From assembly GCF_947496195.1 (NCBI RefSeq), contig NZ_CANMBY010000001.1, positions 372,001 through 436,000 of the forward strand: a stretch of 64,000 nt of DNA, given 5' to 3'. Made by a program: the position numbers and the translations under genes. Below, one piece after another: positions 1 through 8,264 of the stretch. The stretch comes from an uncultured Polaribacter sp. (lineage in GTDB: Bacteria > Bacteroidota > Bacteroidia > Flavobacteriales > Flavobacteriaceae). How positions within the stretch are numbered: position 1 is the stretch's first letter; each line of letters begins with the position of its first letter. A model generated the notes under the pieces. That model was not told the DNA's origin and made no database searches. It was given only the letters and a program-made list of their open reading frames with translations.

Positions 1-1
1 T

Positions 2-1822
2 ACACAAATCACTTTAGATGTTGCAGAAAAATTACGCCAGTCTATTTTAAGAAGCTATTATGGAGATGTTAGAAAACTAAAAAGACGTTTTACTTTTACA
101 GGTGTAGAAGAAATTTTAACAAGAATAGAAAAAAGACTTTATAAGCACGTAGTTAGAAGTTATACCAAGGTAAATTTCTCTCAAAAAATTCTACTAAGTG
201 AGTTAGAAAAAATTAGAGAAATTATTAAAAATGATCATAACTCTTTGTTTATTGAAGAGATAAATGATTTTATCAATAAAGTTAGAATTTTTGGTTTTCA
301 TTTTGCGAGCTTAGATATTAGACAAGATAGTAGAGTGCATCATAAAGCTTTTACGCAAATTGTAGATGATTTATTAGCTACTGGAGACACAACTTTTCCT
401 AAAAATTATCACAACCTTTCAGCAGAAGATCAAATAGAACTTTTATCAACAATTAAAGGAGAAATTGATCCAGAGATACTTACAGATGAAATGTCTGTAA
501 AAACCATTGAATCTATTTATGCATTAAAAACCATACAACAAAGAAATGGAGAACGTGGAGCTAATAGATACATCATTAGTAATAATCAAACAGCATTAAA
601 TGTAATGCAAACGTTTGCTATGTTAAATTTATGTGGTTTCGAAAATGAGTTACCTGTAGATGTTATTCCGCTTTTTGAGACTGTAGATGATTTAGAAAAT
701 TCAGAAAGTGTAATGCAAACTTTATATTCTAATAGAGCTTATAGACACCATTTATCTAAAAGAAAGAACAAACAAACCATTATGTTAGGTTTTTCTGATG
801 GTACTAAAGATGGTGGATATTTAATGGCGAATTGGGGTATTTTTAAAGCCAAAGAAGCTTTAACAAAAGTATCTAGAGAATTTGATATCGAAGTTATTTT
901 CTTTGATGGTAGAGGAGGACCACCAGCAAGAGGAGGAGGAAAAACCCATCAGTTTTATGCATCTTTAGGGCCAACAATTGAGGACAAAGAAATTCAGTTA
1001 ACCATACAAGGACAAACTATTAGTTCTAATTTTGGAACAAAAAATTCTGCACAATATAATTTAGAACAACTGCTTAGCTCTGGAATTAAGAATGAAGTTT
1101 TTACTAAAGATCAAATCAGTACAAAACACAGAAAATTAATTGAAGATTTAGCTTCTACAAGTTATCAAACTTATGTAGACTTTAAAAATCATCCTAAGTT
1201 TTTACCTTACTTAGAAAAAATGAGTACATTAAAGTACTATGCTAAAACTAACATTGGTAGTAGACCTAGTAAACGTTCTAATTCTGATACATTAGATTTT
1301 TCTCAATTAAGAGCCATTCCTTTTGTAGGTAGTTGGAGCCAACTAAAACAAAATGTACCAGGATTTTTTGGTGTAGGTACAGCATTAAAGAAATACGAAG
1401 ATTCAGGTAAATTCGATGAAATTGTAGATTTTTATAATGCATCTGATTTCTTTAAAACCTTGTTAGAAAATAGTATGATGAGTTTAACAAAATCTTTCTT
1501 TGGTTTAACCTCTTATATGGCTGAGGATGAAGAATTTGGAGAATTCTGGAAACTAATTTACGAAGAATATAAAACTACAAAAAGATTACTTTTAAAGTTA
1601 ACTGGTCATTCTGCATTAATGGAGAATTATCCTGTTGGTAAAGCCTCAATAGAAATGAGAGAAAACATAGTGTTGCCTTTATTAACAATACAGCAATATG
1701 CACTTAAAAAAGTACAAGATTTACAAAAATCTGGAGGTAATGAAAAGGAAATCATAGTGTTTGAAAAAATGGTAATGCGTTCTTTATTTGGTAATATTAA
1801 CGCGAGTAGAAATTCGGCATAA
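2..1822 (+). CDS. ppc: phosphoenolpyruvate carboxylase, C-terminal part
   Basis: The reading frame is open from base 2, so the gene begins left of the window and about 606 codons are visible. It should carboxylate phosphoenolpyruvate to oxaloacetate in the cytoplasm, replenishing the TCA cycle. Visible family signatures are LGFSDGTKDGGY, the glycine-rich FFDGRGGPPARGGG (the loop near the active site), GSRPSKR, and IPFVGSWSQLKQNVPGFFG. The C-terminus normally ends in an RNTG-like tail near the active and allosteric sites; here it reads SRNSA. An internal ATG at 245 is not the real start because conserved sequence continues upstream. Identification is secure; the N-terminal third cannot be judged. 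Confidence 0.95.
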   Translation, partial: TQITLDVAEKLRQSILRSYYGDVRKLKRRFTFTGVEEILTRIEKRLYKHVVRSYTKVNFSQKILLSELEKIREIIKNDHNSLFIEEINDFINKVRIFGFHFASLDIRQDSRVHHKAFTQIVDDLLATGDTTFPKNYHNLSAEDQIELLSTIKGEIDPEILTDEMSVKTIESIYALKTIQQRNGERGANRYIISNNQTALNVMQTFAMLNLCGFENELPVDVIPLFETVDDLENSESVMQTLYSNRAYRHHLSKRKNKQTIMLGFSDGTKDGGYLMANWGIFKAKEALTKVSREFDIEVIFFDGRGGPPARGGGKTHQFYASLGPTIEDKEIQLTIQGQTISSNFGTKNSAQYNLEQLLSSGIKNEVFTKDQISTKHRKLIEDLASTSYQTYVDFKNHPKFLPYLEKMSTLKYYAKTNIGSRPSKRSNSDTLDFSQLRAIPFVGSWSQLKQNVPGFFGVGTALKKYEDSGKFDEIVDFYNASDFFKTLLENSMMSLTKSFFGLTSYMAEDEEFGEFWKLIYEEYKTTKRLLLKLTGHSALMENYPVGKASIEMRENIVLPLLTIQQYALKKVQDLQKSGGNEKEIIVFEKMVMRSLFGNINASRNSA

Positions 1823-1850
1823 TTTAATTTTTTTATGGTAAAATAATCAT

Positions 1851-1858
1851 TAGTTTTG
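1851..1858 (+). promoter_or_regulatory. candidate -7 promoter element
   Basis: TAGTTTTG fits the flavobacterial -7 consensus TAnnTTTG and lies 10 bases before the ATG of the ELWxxDGT-repeat gene. No clear TTG is visible at -33, so the support is the -7 match and its position only. Confidence 0.35.
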
Positions 1859-1868
1859 AAAAAAAACA

Positions 1869-4862
1869 ATGAATACAAATCCCCTATTGCTAATTTTAGC
1901 ATTATGCAGCTATTTTTCTTATTCTCAAACAATCCCAGTTGAAAAAATAGAAATCAACTACTTAGGAGGTAGCTATCCTCTTTCATTTGCTAAAACAAAT
2001 AATGCCTTCTTTTTTACTGCAGAAGGTAATGGATTATCGAGACAATTATACACTTCAGATGGAACTTCTGAAGGCACAAAATTGGTTAAAGTTATTAATG
2101 AAATTAGACCAGACAATGCTTCTGTAAATAATCTAATAGGATTTGAGAATATCATATATTTCACTGCAAATGATGGTATTAACGGAATTGAATTGTGGAA
2201 ATCTGATGGTACTGAGCAAGGTACTAATATGGTTAAAGCCATTAATGAAACTCATAATGACGATCATACAACTGCACCAAAAGAATTAACAATTTTTAAT
2301 AATAAACTATATTTTTCTGCAAATTCTAATGCTTATGGCTGGGAAGTTTGGGTAACAGATGGTACTGAACAAGGCACAACCCTATTAAAAGATATTAATA
2401 CAGGCTCAGAAAGTAGCTCACCTCAAGGTTTTACCGTATTTAATAATGAATTGTATTTCTTTGCAGGAAATGCAGAGTTTGGGAAAGAACTATGGAAAAC
2501 TGATGGCACAGAACAAGGTACAGTACTTGTAAAAGATATAAAAACTGGTTCAGAAAATGGAGCCTCAGGTAGTCTAATAGGATCTGGTAATTATTTATAC
2601 TTTACAGCAAATGCTGATGATTACTTTAACCCAGGTAGTGTTCAAGGAAATGAATTGTGGAAAACTGATGGCACTGAAGCAGGTACAACCTTAGTAAAAG
2701 ATATTGCTTTAGGACCTGCAAGTAGCATGACTAATTTAAATGGAATAGATTTAAATGGAACTTTAGTGTTTACAGCTTATACATTAGAAACAGGAAATGA
2801 AATTTGGAAAACTGATGGAACTTCAACAGGTACAGTACTTCTAAAAAACATCAACAACAATAATTTACATAGTATTTCTTCATTAAACCTTTATACTAAA
2901 TTTAATAACGAAATCTATTTCTTAGCTGATGATAATATAAATGGCATAGAAATTTGGAAAACAGATGGAACAACATCTGGAACCAAAATTTTAAAAGATA
3001 TTAATACTTCTCCTGATTACTCTTCAGTAAATGTTTTTAAATTTCATGTTGATGAAGTTAATAATAAATTATTTTTTTATGGTAAAAATAATAATCAAGC
3101 AGAAAATAAATTATGGGTTTCTGATGGAACAGAAAATGGCACTAAAAATATAGCTGATCTAATTCAGCCAGATATTTATAGCCCAACTAATTATTTTATA
3201 ACATTTAAAGAACATTCCTACTTTTCTGGAAAGAATAATAAGAATGGAGTAGAATTATATAAATCTGATGGTACTGCAGAAAACACAAAATTATTAAAAG
3301 ATATAGAATATTCTTCTAGTAGTTCTCCAGCAAAATTAATTAATGTTAATGGAAATGTATTTTTTAGGGGAACCAATGAAGCCTCTTATGGAAATCAATT
3401 ATTTAAAAGCGATGGAACTAAAGAAGGCACATCTTTAATAAAAAAAATTGGTTCAAATTCTAATATTGATGATAAATCAGAAATGGTGGTAATCAATAAT
3501 AAACTAATATTTAGTGCGCATAATAATTCTGATGGTTTTGAACCTTGGGTAAGTGATGGTACAGAAAGTGGTACATTTATGATTAAAAACATAAGATCTG
3601 ATGGAAGCAGCTTAAGAAATTCTAATGATATTCAACCCTTTTATGCTGCAAATAATATTGCTTACTTTTTTGCAAATGATGGTGAACATGGTTTTGAACC
3701 TTGGAGAAGTGATGGTACAGAAAATGGCACATTTATGCTTAAAGATATAAGAACTTATGGTAATGGAACAGGTCATGAACAAATAGGTGGCTCTAGTTGG
3801 CCAAAAGATTTTATAGATTTTAATGGCACTACATACTTTATTGCGTTTGATACAAATGGTTCAGCAGTTTGGAAAACAGATGGCACAAAAGAAGGTACAG
3901 AAAAAGTATTTGAGCATCCTAATATTGGGCGTTTACTAAAAGTTAATCAAAAATTAATATTTGCGGGTTATAACAATGGCAGTCTTTTTTGGGAGTCTGA
4001 TGGAACAGAAGCTGGTACAAAAAATATAAATTTATTACCCTTCGTTAATTTAGTAAATGCTAATACAATTCAATTAGAAAACGATTTATTCTTTGTATCA
4101 AGATTAGAAAATATTTCTAATAGATTTGGTTTGTATAAAACAGATGGTACAGAAAGTGGTACTATTTTATTGTATGAAGGTCTTAATCATCCTACTCTAG
4201 ATGAAGTAGTTATAAAAAATTTAGTAGAGTGTAGTGGATTTATTTATTTTGAGTTAGAAGATTATTATGGGCGAGGAACAGCTGAGCTTTGGAGAACTAA
4301 TGGGACTATTACAGAAAAAATTGAATCAGATACAGGGATTTATGAAATTAATCCTACCTGTTACAAAAACAGTTTAATATACAATACAGATAGTCCTAAT
4401 ATTTTAAAAGCTATTACTGAAAACAATACCCAGCCTATTCAACTGAATTTAGAAATTACCAACAATGCTGATTTTTCAGAATATAGTTTGCACTATAATT
4501 TTACCTCTTCAGGAGATTATTTGTTTTTTACAGGAAGAACAGATTTAAGTGGCGAGGAACTTTTTTCTACTAAAATAGATATGCAAGTATTATCAACTGA
4601 ACCTGTTTTTATAAATAATCAAAACACAAAAGAAATCAATATCTATCCTAATCCAAGTAGTAATTATATCAATATTTCAAGTCAACAACAAATTAATAAA
4701 TATGCACTTTATGATATCAATGGAAAATTGATTTTTGATAAAAACGCAAATGCAAAACTTAAAATCAAAATAGCTACTAATTCAATTAAAAACGGAATAT
4801 ATTTACTTGAAATTCAATTAGAGAACAAAAAAATTAGAAAAAAAGTAATCATAAATAAGTAA
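1869..4862 (+). CDS. secreted ELWxxDGT-repeat protein with type IX sorting domain
   Basis: The 997-residue protein opens with a signal peptide (about residues 1-20, ending SYFSYSQ). About sixteen copies of a motif like ELWKTDGTEQGT follow at roughly 50-60 residue spacing (ELW/EIW/EPW variants), the pattern of the ELWxxDGT family, which is predicted to fold as beta-propeller-like blades. The last 75 or so residues (INIYPNPSSNYINIS, then YDINGKLI and GIYLLEI) are a type A sorting domain of the type IX secretion system, so the protein is probably exported and anchored on or released from the cell surface. Family members have no established biochemical role; adhesion or glycan binding is possible. 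It stands alone between ppc and comM. Confidence 0.85.
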   Translation: MNTNPLLLILALCSYFSYSQTIPVEKIEINYLGGSYPLSFAKTNNAFFFTAEGNGLSRQLYTSDGTSEGTKLVKVINEIRPDNASVNNLIGFENIIYFTANDGINGIELWKSDGTEQGTNMVKAINETHNDDHTTAPKELTIFNNKLYFSANSNAYGWEVWVTDGTEQGTTLLKDINTGSESSSPQGFTVFNNELYFFAGNAEFGKELWKTDGTEQGTVLVKDIKTGSENGASGSLIGSGNYLYFTANADDYFNPGSVQGNELWKTDGTEAGTTLVKDIALGPASSMTNLNGIDLNGTLVFTAYTLETGNEIWKTDGTSTGTVLLKNINNNNLHSISSLNLYTKFNNEIYFLADDNINGIEIWKTDGTTSGTKILKDINTSPDYSSVNVFKFHVDEVNNKLFFYGKNNNQAENKLWVSDGTENGTKNIADLIQPDIYSPTNYFITFKEHSYFSGKNNKNGVELYKSDGTAENTKLLKDIEYSSSSSPAKLINVNGNVFFRGTNEASYGNQLFKSDGTKEGTSLIKKIGSNSNIDDKSEMVVINNKLIFSAHNNSDGFEPWVSDGTESGTFMIKNIRSDGSSLRNSNDIQPFYAANNIAYFFANDGEHGFEPWRSDGTENGTFMLKDIRTYGNGTGHEQIGGSSWPKDFIDFNGTTYFIAFDTNGSAVWKTDGTKEGTEKVFEHPNIGRLLKVNQKLIFAGYNNGSLFWESDGTEAGTKNINLLPFVNLVNANTIQLENDLFFVSRLENISNRFGLYKTDGTESGTILLYEGLNHPTLDEVVIKNLVECSGFIYFELEDYYGRGTAELWRTNGTITEKIESDTGIYEINPTCYKNSLIYNTDSPNILKAITENNTQPIQLNLEITNNADFSEYSLHYNFTSSGDYLFFTGRTDLSGEELFSTKIDMQVLSTEPVFINNQNTKEINIYPNPSSNYINISSQQQINKYALYDINGKLIFDKNANAKLKIKIATNSIKNGIYLLEIQLENKKIRKKVIINK

Positions 4863-4889
4863 TATTTTTTTTATTTTTAAAGAAAAAAT

Positions 4890-6425
4890 ATGCTTGTTAA
4901 AGTTTTTGGTTCTGCCGTTTTTGGTATAGAGGCTACAACAATTACTATTGAAGTTAATATAGATAAAGGTATAGGCTATCATTTAGTAGGTTTACCTGAC
5001 AAAGCTGTTAGCGAGAGTTCATATAGAATATCTGCAGCTTTAAATAACAACAACTACAAACTTCCTGGTAAAAAAATCATCATAAATATGGCACCTGCAG
5101 ACATTCGTAAAGAAGGTGCTGCTTATGATTTAAGTTTGGCTATAGGTATTTTAGCTGCTTCTAATCAAATACAATCTAAAAACATAGAAGATTATATAAT
5201 TATGGGAGAGCTATCTTTAGATGGTAGTTTACAACCCATAAAAGGTGCTTTACCTATTGCAATAAAAGCTAGAGAAGAAGGTTTTAAACATTTTATTTTA
5301 CCCAAAGAAAATGCCAAAGAAGCAGCTATTGTAAATGATTTAGAAATTCTTGGTGTAGAAAATATTTTAGAAGTAATTCATCATTTTAATGATGAAAAAA
5401 AAATTGAACCTACCATAATTGATACAAGGGCTGAGTTTTATAAAAATTTAGATTTCCCAGAATTTGATTTTTCTGATGTTAAAGGACAAGAATCTATAAA
5501 ACGTTGTATGGAAATTGCAGCTGCTGGTGGTCATAACATTATTTTAATTGGCCCTCCAGGAGCAGGTAAAACAATGTTAGCCAAAAGATTGCCTTCTATT
5601 TTGCCTCCTATGACTTTGCGTGAAGCGTTAGAAACTACCAAAATTCATTCTGTTGTTGGTAAAACCAAAGACAATGGTTTAATGGTTCAACGTCCTTTTA
5701 GAAGTCCACATCACACAATTTCTGATGTTGCACTTGTTGGAGGTGGACAATACCCACAACCAGGAGAAATCTCTTTATCTCATAATGGTGTTTTATTTTT
5801 AGATGAATTACCCGAATTTAAACGTACTGTTTTAGAAGTTATGCGTCAACCTTTAGAAGATAGAGAGGTTACAATTTCTAGAGCAAGATTTACAGTAACA
5901 TATCCAAGTTCTTTTATGTTAGTTGCTAGTATGAACCCTAGTCCAAGTGGATTTTTTAATGACCCAAATTCTCCTATGACTTCTTCACCTCAAGAAATGC
6001 AACGTTATTTAAGTAAGATTTCTGGACCATTATTAGATAGAATTGATATTCATATAGAAGTAACTCCTGTTCCTTTTGATAAGTTATCAGAAGAAAGAAA
6101 AGGAGAATCTTCTGTAGAAATAAGAAAGCGAGTTACTGCTGCTAGAGAAATACAAACCGAACGTTTTGCTGCTTATGAAAACTTGCATTACAATGCACAG
6201 ATGCAAGTAAAACAAATTCGTACATTTTGTAAATTATCAGAAGAAAGTAAAACGTTGCTAAAAACTGCCATGGAAAAACTAAACCTATCTGCTAGAGCTT
6301 ATGATAGAATCTTAAAAGTGGCTAGAACTATTGCTGATTTGGCAAACTCAAAAGAAATTTCTCCTGATCATATTGCAGAAGCCATACAATATAGAAGTTT
6401 AGATAGAGAGGGTTGGTTGGGTTAA
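4890..6425 (+). CDS. comM: ComM/YifB-family Mg-chelatase-like AAA+ ATPase
   Basis: The 511-residue protein has the ComM layout: an N-terminal Lon-protease-like domain (about 1-170, starting MLVKVFGSAVFGIEA), an AAA+ core with Walker A GPPGAGKTMLAKR near residue 222, Walker B GVLFLDELPEF, and a C-terminal Mg-chelatase domain ending REGWLG. ComM is a hexameric helicase that promotes branch migration when transforming single-stranded DNA is integrated by RecA. It ends head to head with a relic of umuC, their stop codons overlapping. Its last 149 bases and a 31-base internal piece recur downstream (7943-8092 and 6590-6620), so the locus has been duplicated in part. This copy is complete. Confidence 0.93.
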   Translation: MLVKVFGSAVFGIEATTITIEVNIDKGIGYHLVGLPDKAVSESSYRISAALNNNNYKLPGKKIIINMAPADIRKEGAAYDLSLAIGILAASNQIQSKNIEDYIIMGELSLDGSLQPIKGALPIAIKAREEGFKHFILPKENAKEAAIVNDLEILGVENILEVIHHFNDEKKIEPTIIDTRAEFYKNLDFPEFDFSDVKGQESIKRCMEIAAAGGHNIILIGPPGAGKTMLAKRLPSILPPMTLREALETTKIHSVVGKTKDNGLMVQRPFRSPHHTISDVALVGGGQYPQPGEISLSHNGVLFLDELPEFKRTVLEVMRQPLEDREVTISRARFTVTYPSSFMLVASMNPSPSGFFNDPNSPMTSSPQEMQRYLSKISGPLLDRIDIHIEVTPVPFDKLSEERKGESSVEIRKRVTAAREIQTERFAAYENLHYNAQMQVKQIRTFCKLSEESKTLLKTAMEKLNLSARAYDRILKVARTIADLANSKEISPDHIAEAIQYRSLDREGWLG

Positions 6426-6597
6426 CTTTTAGATTTTCCAATCGTTAACAACTCTTTCCATTGAGTTGTAAACCTAGGGCTTCTGTGTTATTTTATAAGA
6501 GCCCATTGTTTTTCGCGATTACCAACTGTAGCTAACTTTACGCAGTTTTTACCAAACTTACTATTTAATTCATCTATAACTTTGGTAAGTTTAGAAG
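6276..6597. repeat. 322-bp direct repeat, copy A (comM end plus umuC end)
   Basis: This segment aligns without gaps to 7943-8264 (offset 1,667). I count about 17 mismatches by eye, giving about 95% identity, and eight of those fall within roughly 20 bases of the comM part. Copy A holds the true end of comM followed by a relic of the end of umuC. The two copies bracket a 1.3-kb stretch with three small genes. Confidence 0.93.
6422..6597 (-). pseudogene. relic of the 3' end of umuC
   Basis: The reverse strand matches the last 58 or so codons of the intact umuC at 8089-8264, then stops matching abruptly at 6597. One GAA codon of umuC (in the segment LIKEHRS) has become TAA here, so the relic could not encode the proper tail even if it were translated. 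It has no start and no upstream coding region. Confidence 0.88.
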
Positions 6598-6620
6598 TCG
6601 ACATCACACAATTTCTGATG
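6590..6620 (+). repeat. 31-nt fragment of internal comM sequence
   Basis: Bases 6590-6620 match comM 5697-5727 with one mismatch (6600 against 5707). The first eight bases, TTTAGAAG, also belong to the preceding umuC relic, so the two pieces are joined at an 8-base microhomology. This is the junction expected from a tandem duplication running from inside comM to inside umuC. Confidence 0.85.
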
Positions 6621-6658
6621 CAATGGTGTATAATGTTGTGTAAAATATTTACAAATAA

Positions 6659-6697
6659 AAAAAACCTTCAACTCAAATGAACTGAAGGTATTTTTTT
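6659..6697 (-). terminator. rho-independent terminator of the 109-residue gene
   Basis: An ACCTTCA/TGAAGGT stem flanks a partly paired loop, with a run of eight T on the reverse strand just after the stem. It lies 17 bases past the stop codon of the reverse-strand gene at 6714-7043. Confidence 0.7.
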
Positions 6698-6713
6698 AGA
6701 AAAGTATAAATAA

Positions 6714-7043
6714 TTACTTTCCTTTTCTTCTACATTTTGCAATGAAATCAGTTGGTTTTATGCCTGAAAACTCACCAAAATAGTAAACTCTTGCAAGAAG
6801 CCTTCTCTTGTCTTTACCATCACTAATGATATCAGAAACGATATAAGACCTATCATCCCCAAGGTCACGATATCGTAACCTTATAGAAACTTTACCTCCC
6901 ATTTTACATTGAGAACGAAAAGCTGCCATTGACATTCCTTCATATTTCTTTTGCTCATTCGATGTTTGGTTTTGTGCACTAATTGATGTTGAAGCAAATA
7001 CAAATGCAATAACAAGCAATCCTGCTTTTAATAATTTTCCCAT
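6714..7043 (-). CDS. small secreted protein of unknown function
   Basis: The 109-residue product begins with a clear signal peptide (MGKLLKAGLLVIAFVFASTS, cleavage likely after ISA), so it is probably periplasmic or exported. The mature part is basic, with two cysteines (SQCKMGG and AKCRRKGK) that could form a disulfide, and a pattern of strands around IRLRYRDLGDD and RVYYFGEFSG. I recognise no family. It lies in the segment between the two comM/umuC repeat copies, so it belongs to inserted DNA rather than the ancestral comM-umuC neighbourhood. A terminator follows it. Confidence 0.65.
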   Translation of the reverse strand: MGKLLKAGLLVIAFVFASTSISAQNQTSNEQKKYEGMSMAAFRSQCKMGGKVSIRLRYRDLGDDRSYIVSDIISDGKDKRRLLARVYYFGEFSGIKPTDFIAKCRRKGK

Positions 7044-7166
7044 AATATTTGTTTTTTGGTTAATACTGCTTCAAGATAGTAAATTATTTATAAATCAGAA
7101 TTTTACATCTTACATCATTCATTCTAACCACAATAAAATAGATGTAATAATGTACAATGAAGTGGT

Positions 7167-7589
7167 TTAATTTTTTTTAATTTTATTACAATAATAGTTA
7201 AGAATAAATTCTTCAAGAGTATCAGGAAAAGGGAATTTCATTTTTATCATTCTTTCATTCTTTTGCCTTTCATCTACTAAACCTTCTTTAGTAAAATAAC
7301 CTGATGATTGAAAACCTAACTCTTTTTTATCACAATCAAATTTATAAAGCACTATATATGATTCAACAATAACTTCTTCTTGAAAAAAAGTTATGTGTTT
7401 TTTTGGTTTTTTGTAAATAAATTTAAACCAAATAGTGTTTTCCTTAAAATGTTTATAATAAATATTACCTTGTGTTGATTTTTCAATATATATCCATCCA
7501 TCATATTCTTTTCCTTCTTCAAGTTTTTCTTCTTGTGAGTAAGTTGTTAAAGTCATTAAAAATATGACCGTAAATAATATTTTTTTCAT
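7167..7589 (-). CDS. small secreted protein of unknown function
   Basis: The 140-residue protein has a signal peptide (MKKILFTVIFLMTLTTYSQ) followed by a charged, aromatic-rich mature domain with KEYDGWIYIEKS and NTIWFKFIYKKPKKH. Two cysteines lie at CDKK and near the C-terminus (YYCNKIKKN). The family is not recognised. It is the middle gene of the cargo between the comM/umuC repeats, on the same strand as the 109-residue gene and about 120 bases upstream of it. Base composition is as AT-rich as the surroundings, so composition gives no sign of a distant donor. Confidence 0.6.
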   Translation of the reverse strand: MKKILFTVIFLMTLTTYSQEEKLEEGKEYDGWIYIEKSTQGNIYYKHFKENTIWFKFIYKKPKKHITFFQEEVIVESYIVLYKFDCDKKELGFQSSGYFTKEGLVDERQKNERMIKMKFPFPDTLEEFILNYYCNKIKKN

Positions 7590-7674
7590 AATAAATAATT
7601 TTCTGCAAAATTAAATTAAACTCATAAAAAGTTATACGACATACTGTGTCATATTAAAAACAAACGTTTCATAG

Positions 7675-7682
7675 TAATTTTG
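7675..7682 (+). promoter_or_regulatory. candidate -7 promoter element
   Basis: TAATTTTG matches TAnnTTTG exactly and lies 22 bases before the TTG start of the 78-residue membrane protein. No TTG was found at -33. Confidence 0.35.
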
Positions 7683-7704
7683 CATTTGCATAAAAATTAG
7701 CATT

Positions 7705-7941
7705 TTGAAAACATTTAAGAAAACAGTAGAAATTGGATTAGGTATATTAGTTGTCTTACTTATAATGTATTTATTAAACATAGGTTTAAGCTACATTGAT
7801 GGTAGACAAGAAAGAATTAAAGAACTTGAGAAATTTTACAAAAATCTTGATGAAATAAAAATAGATACAATTGTTGAATTAGAAGAAGAATTAGAAGAAG
7901 AAGTAGAAGGGGTAGTAAAATTTGTAAAAGATAAAGACTAA
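7705..7941 (+). CDS. 78-residue single-pass membrane protein, unknown
   Basis: The proposed start is TTG at 7705; no ATG is available in the right place. Residues 1-10 are basic, about 11-30 form one hydrophobic helix ([20 protein letters not shown]), and the C-terminal half is highly charged, ending in an acidic run [12 protein letters not shown]. The layout is a membrane anchor with a coiled or disordered acidic tail. No family is recognised. Its stop codon abuts the second repeat copy, so it is the last gene of the cargo segment. The TTG start and short length lower confidence; the exact TAnnTTTG element upstream supports it. Confidence 0.55.
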   Translation: MKTFKKTVEIGLGILVVLLIMYLLNIGLSYIDGRQERIKELEKFYKNLDEIKIDTIVELEEELEEEVEGVVKFVKDKD

Positions 7942-7942
7942 T

Positions 7943-8092
7943 AAACTAAACCTATCTGCTAGAGCTTATGATAGAATCTTAAAAGTGGCTAGAACTATTG
8001 CAGATTTAACAAATGCTGAAAATATTTCTCCTGATCATATTGCAGAAGCTATACAATATAGAAGTTTAGATAGAGAGGGTTGGTTGGGTTAA
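7943..8092 (+). pseudogene. relic of the 3' end of comM
   Basis: The segment encodes the last 49 or so residues of ComM, still in frame to the stop codon (TAA at 8090-8092), but has no start. Relative to the intact gene it carries DLTNAENIS instead of DLANSKEIS, with clustered base changes, while flanking bases are identical. Clustering suggests recombination with a diverged allele, although drift in a non-functional copy is also possible. Confidence 0.85.
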
Positions 8093-8264
8093 CTTTTAGA
8101 TTTTCCAATCGTTAACAACTCATTCCATTGAGTTGTAAACCTAGGGCTTCTGTGTTCTTTTATAAGAGCCCATTGTTTTTCACGATTCCCAACTGTAGCT
8201 AACTTTACGCAGTTTTTACCAAACTTACTATTTAATTCATCTATAACTGTAGTGAGTTTAGAAG
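7943..8264. repeat. 322-bp direct repeat, copy B (comM end plus umuC end)
   Basis: This is the partner of 6276-6597. It contains the comM relic and the true end of umuC. Beyond 8264 only this copy continues into intact umuC, and before 7943 only copy A continues into intact comM. Confidence 0.93.

Noticed and set aside
1627..1932. Reverse-strand 101-residue frame over the ppc end
   Set aside because: It overlaps conserved ppc coding sequence and the start of the next gene, with no supporting motif.
6590..6620. Attachment site of an integrative element
   Set aside because: The 31-base match joins the umuC relic by microhomology and has no second copy at the far end of the cargo; no integrase or tRNA is nearby. 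A duplication junction explains it better.
6276..8264. Insertion sequence flanked by direct repeats
   Set aside because: There is no transposase and no terminal inverted repeat; the repeats are chromosomal gene ends 322 bp long, not short target-site duplications.
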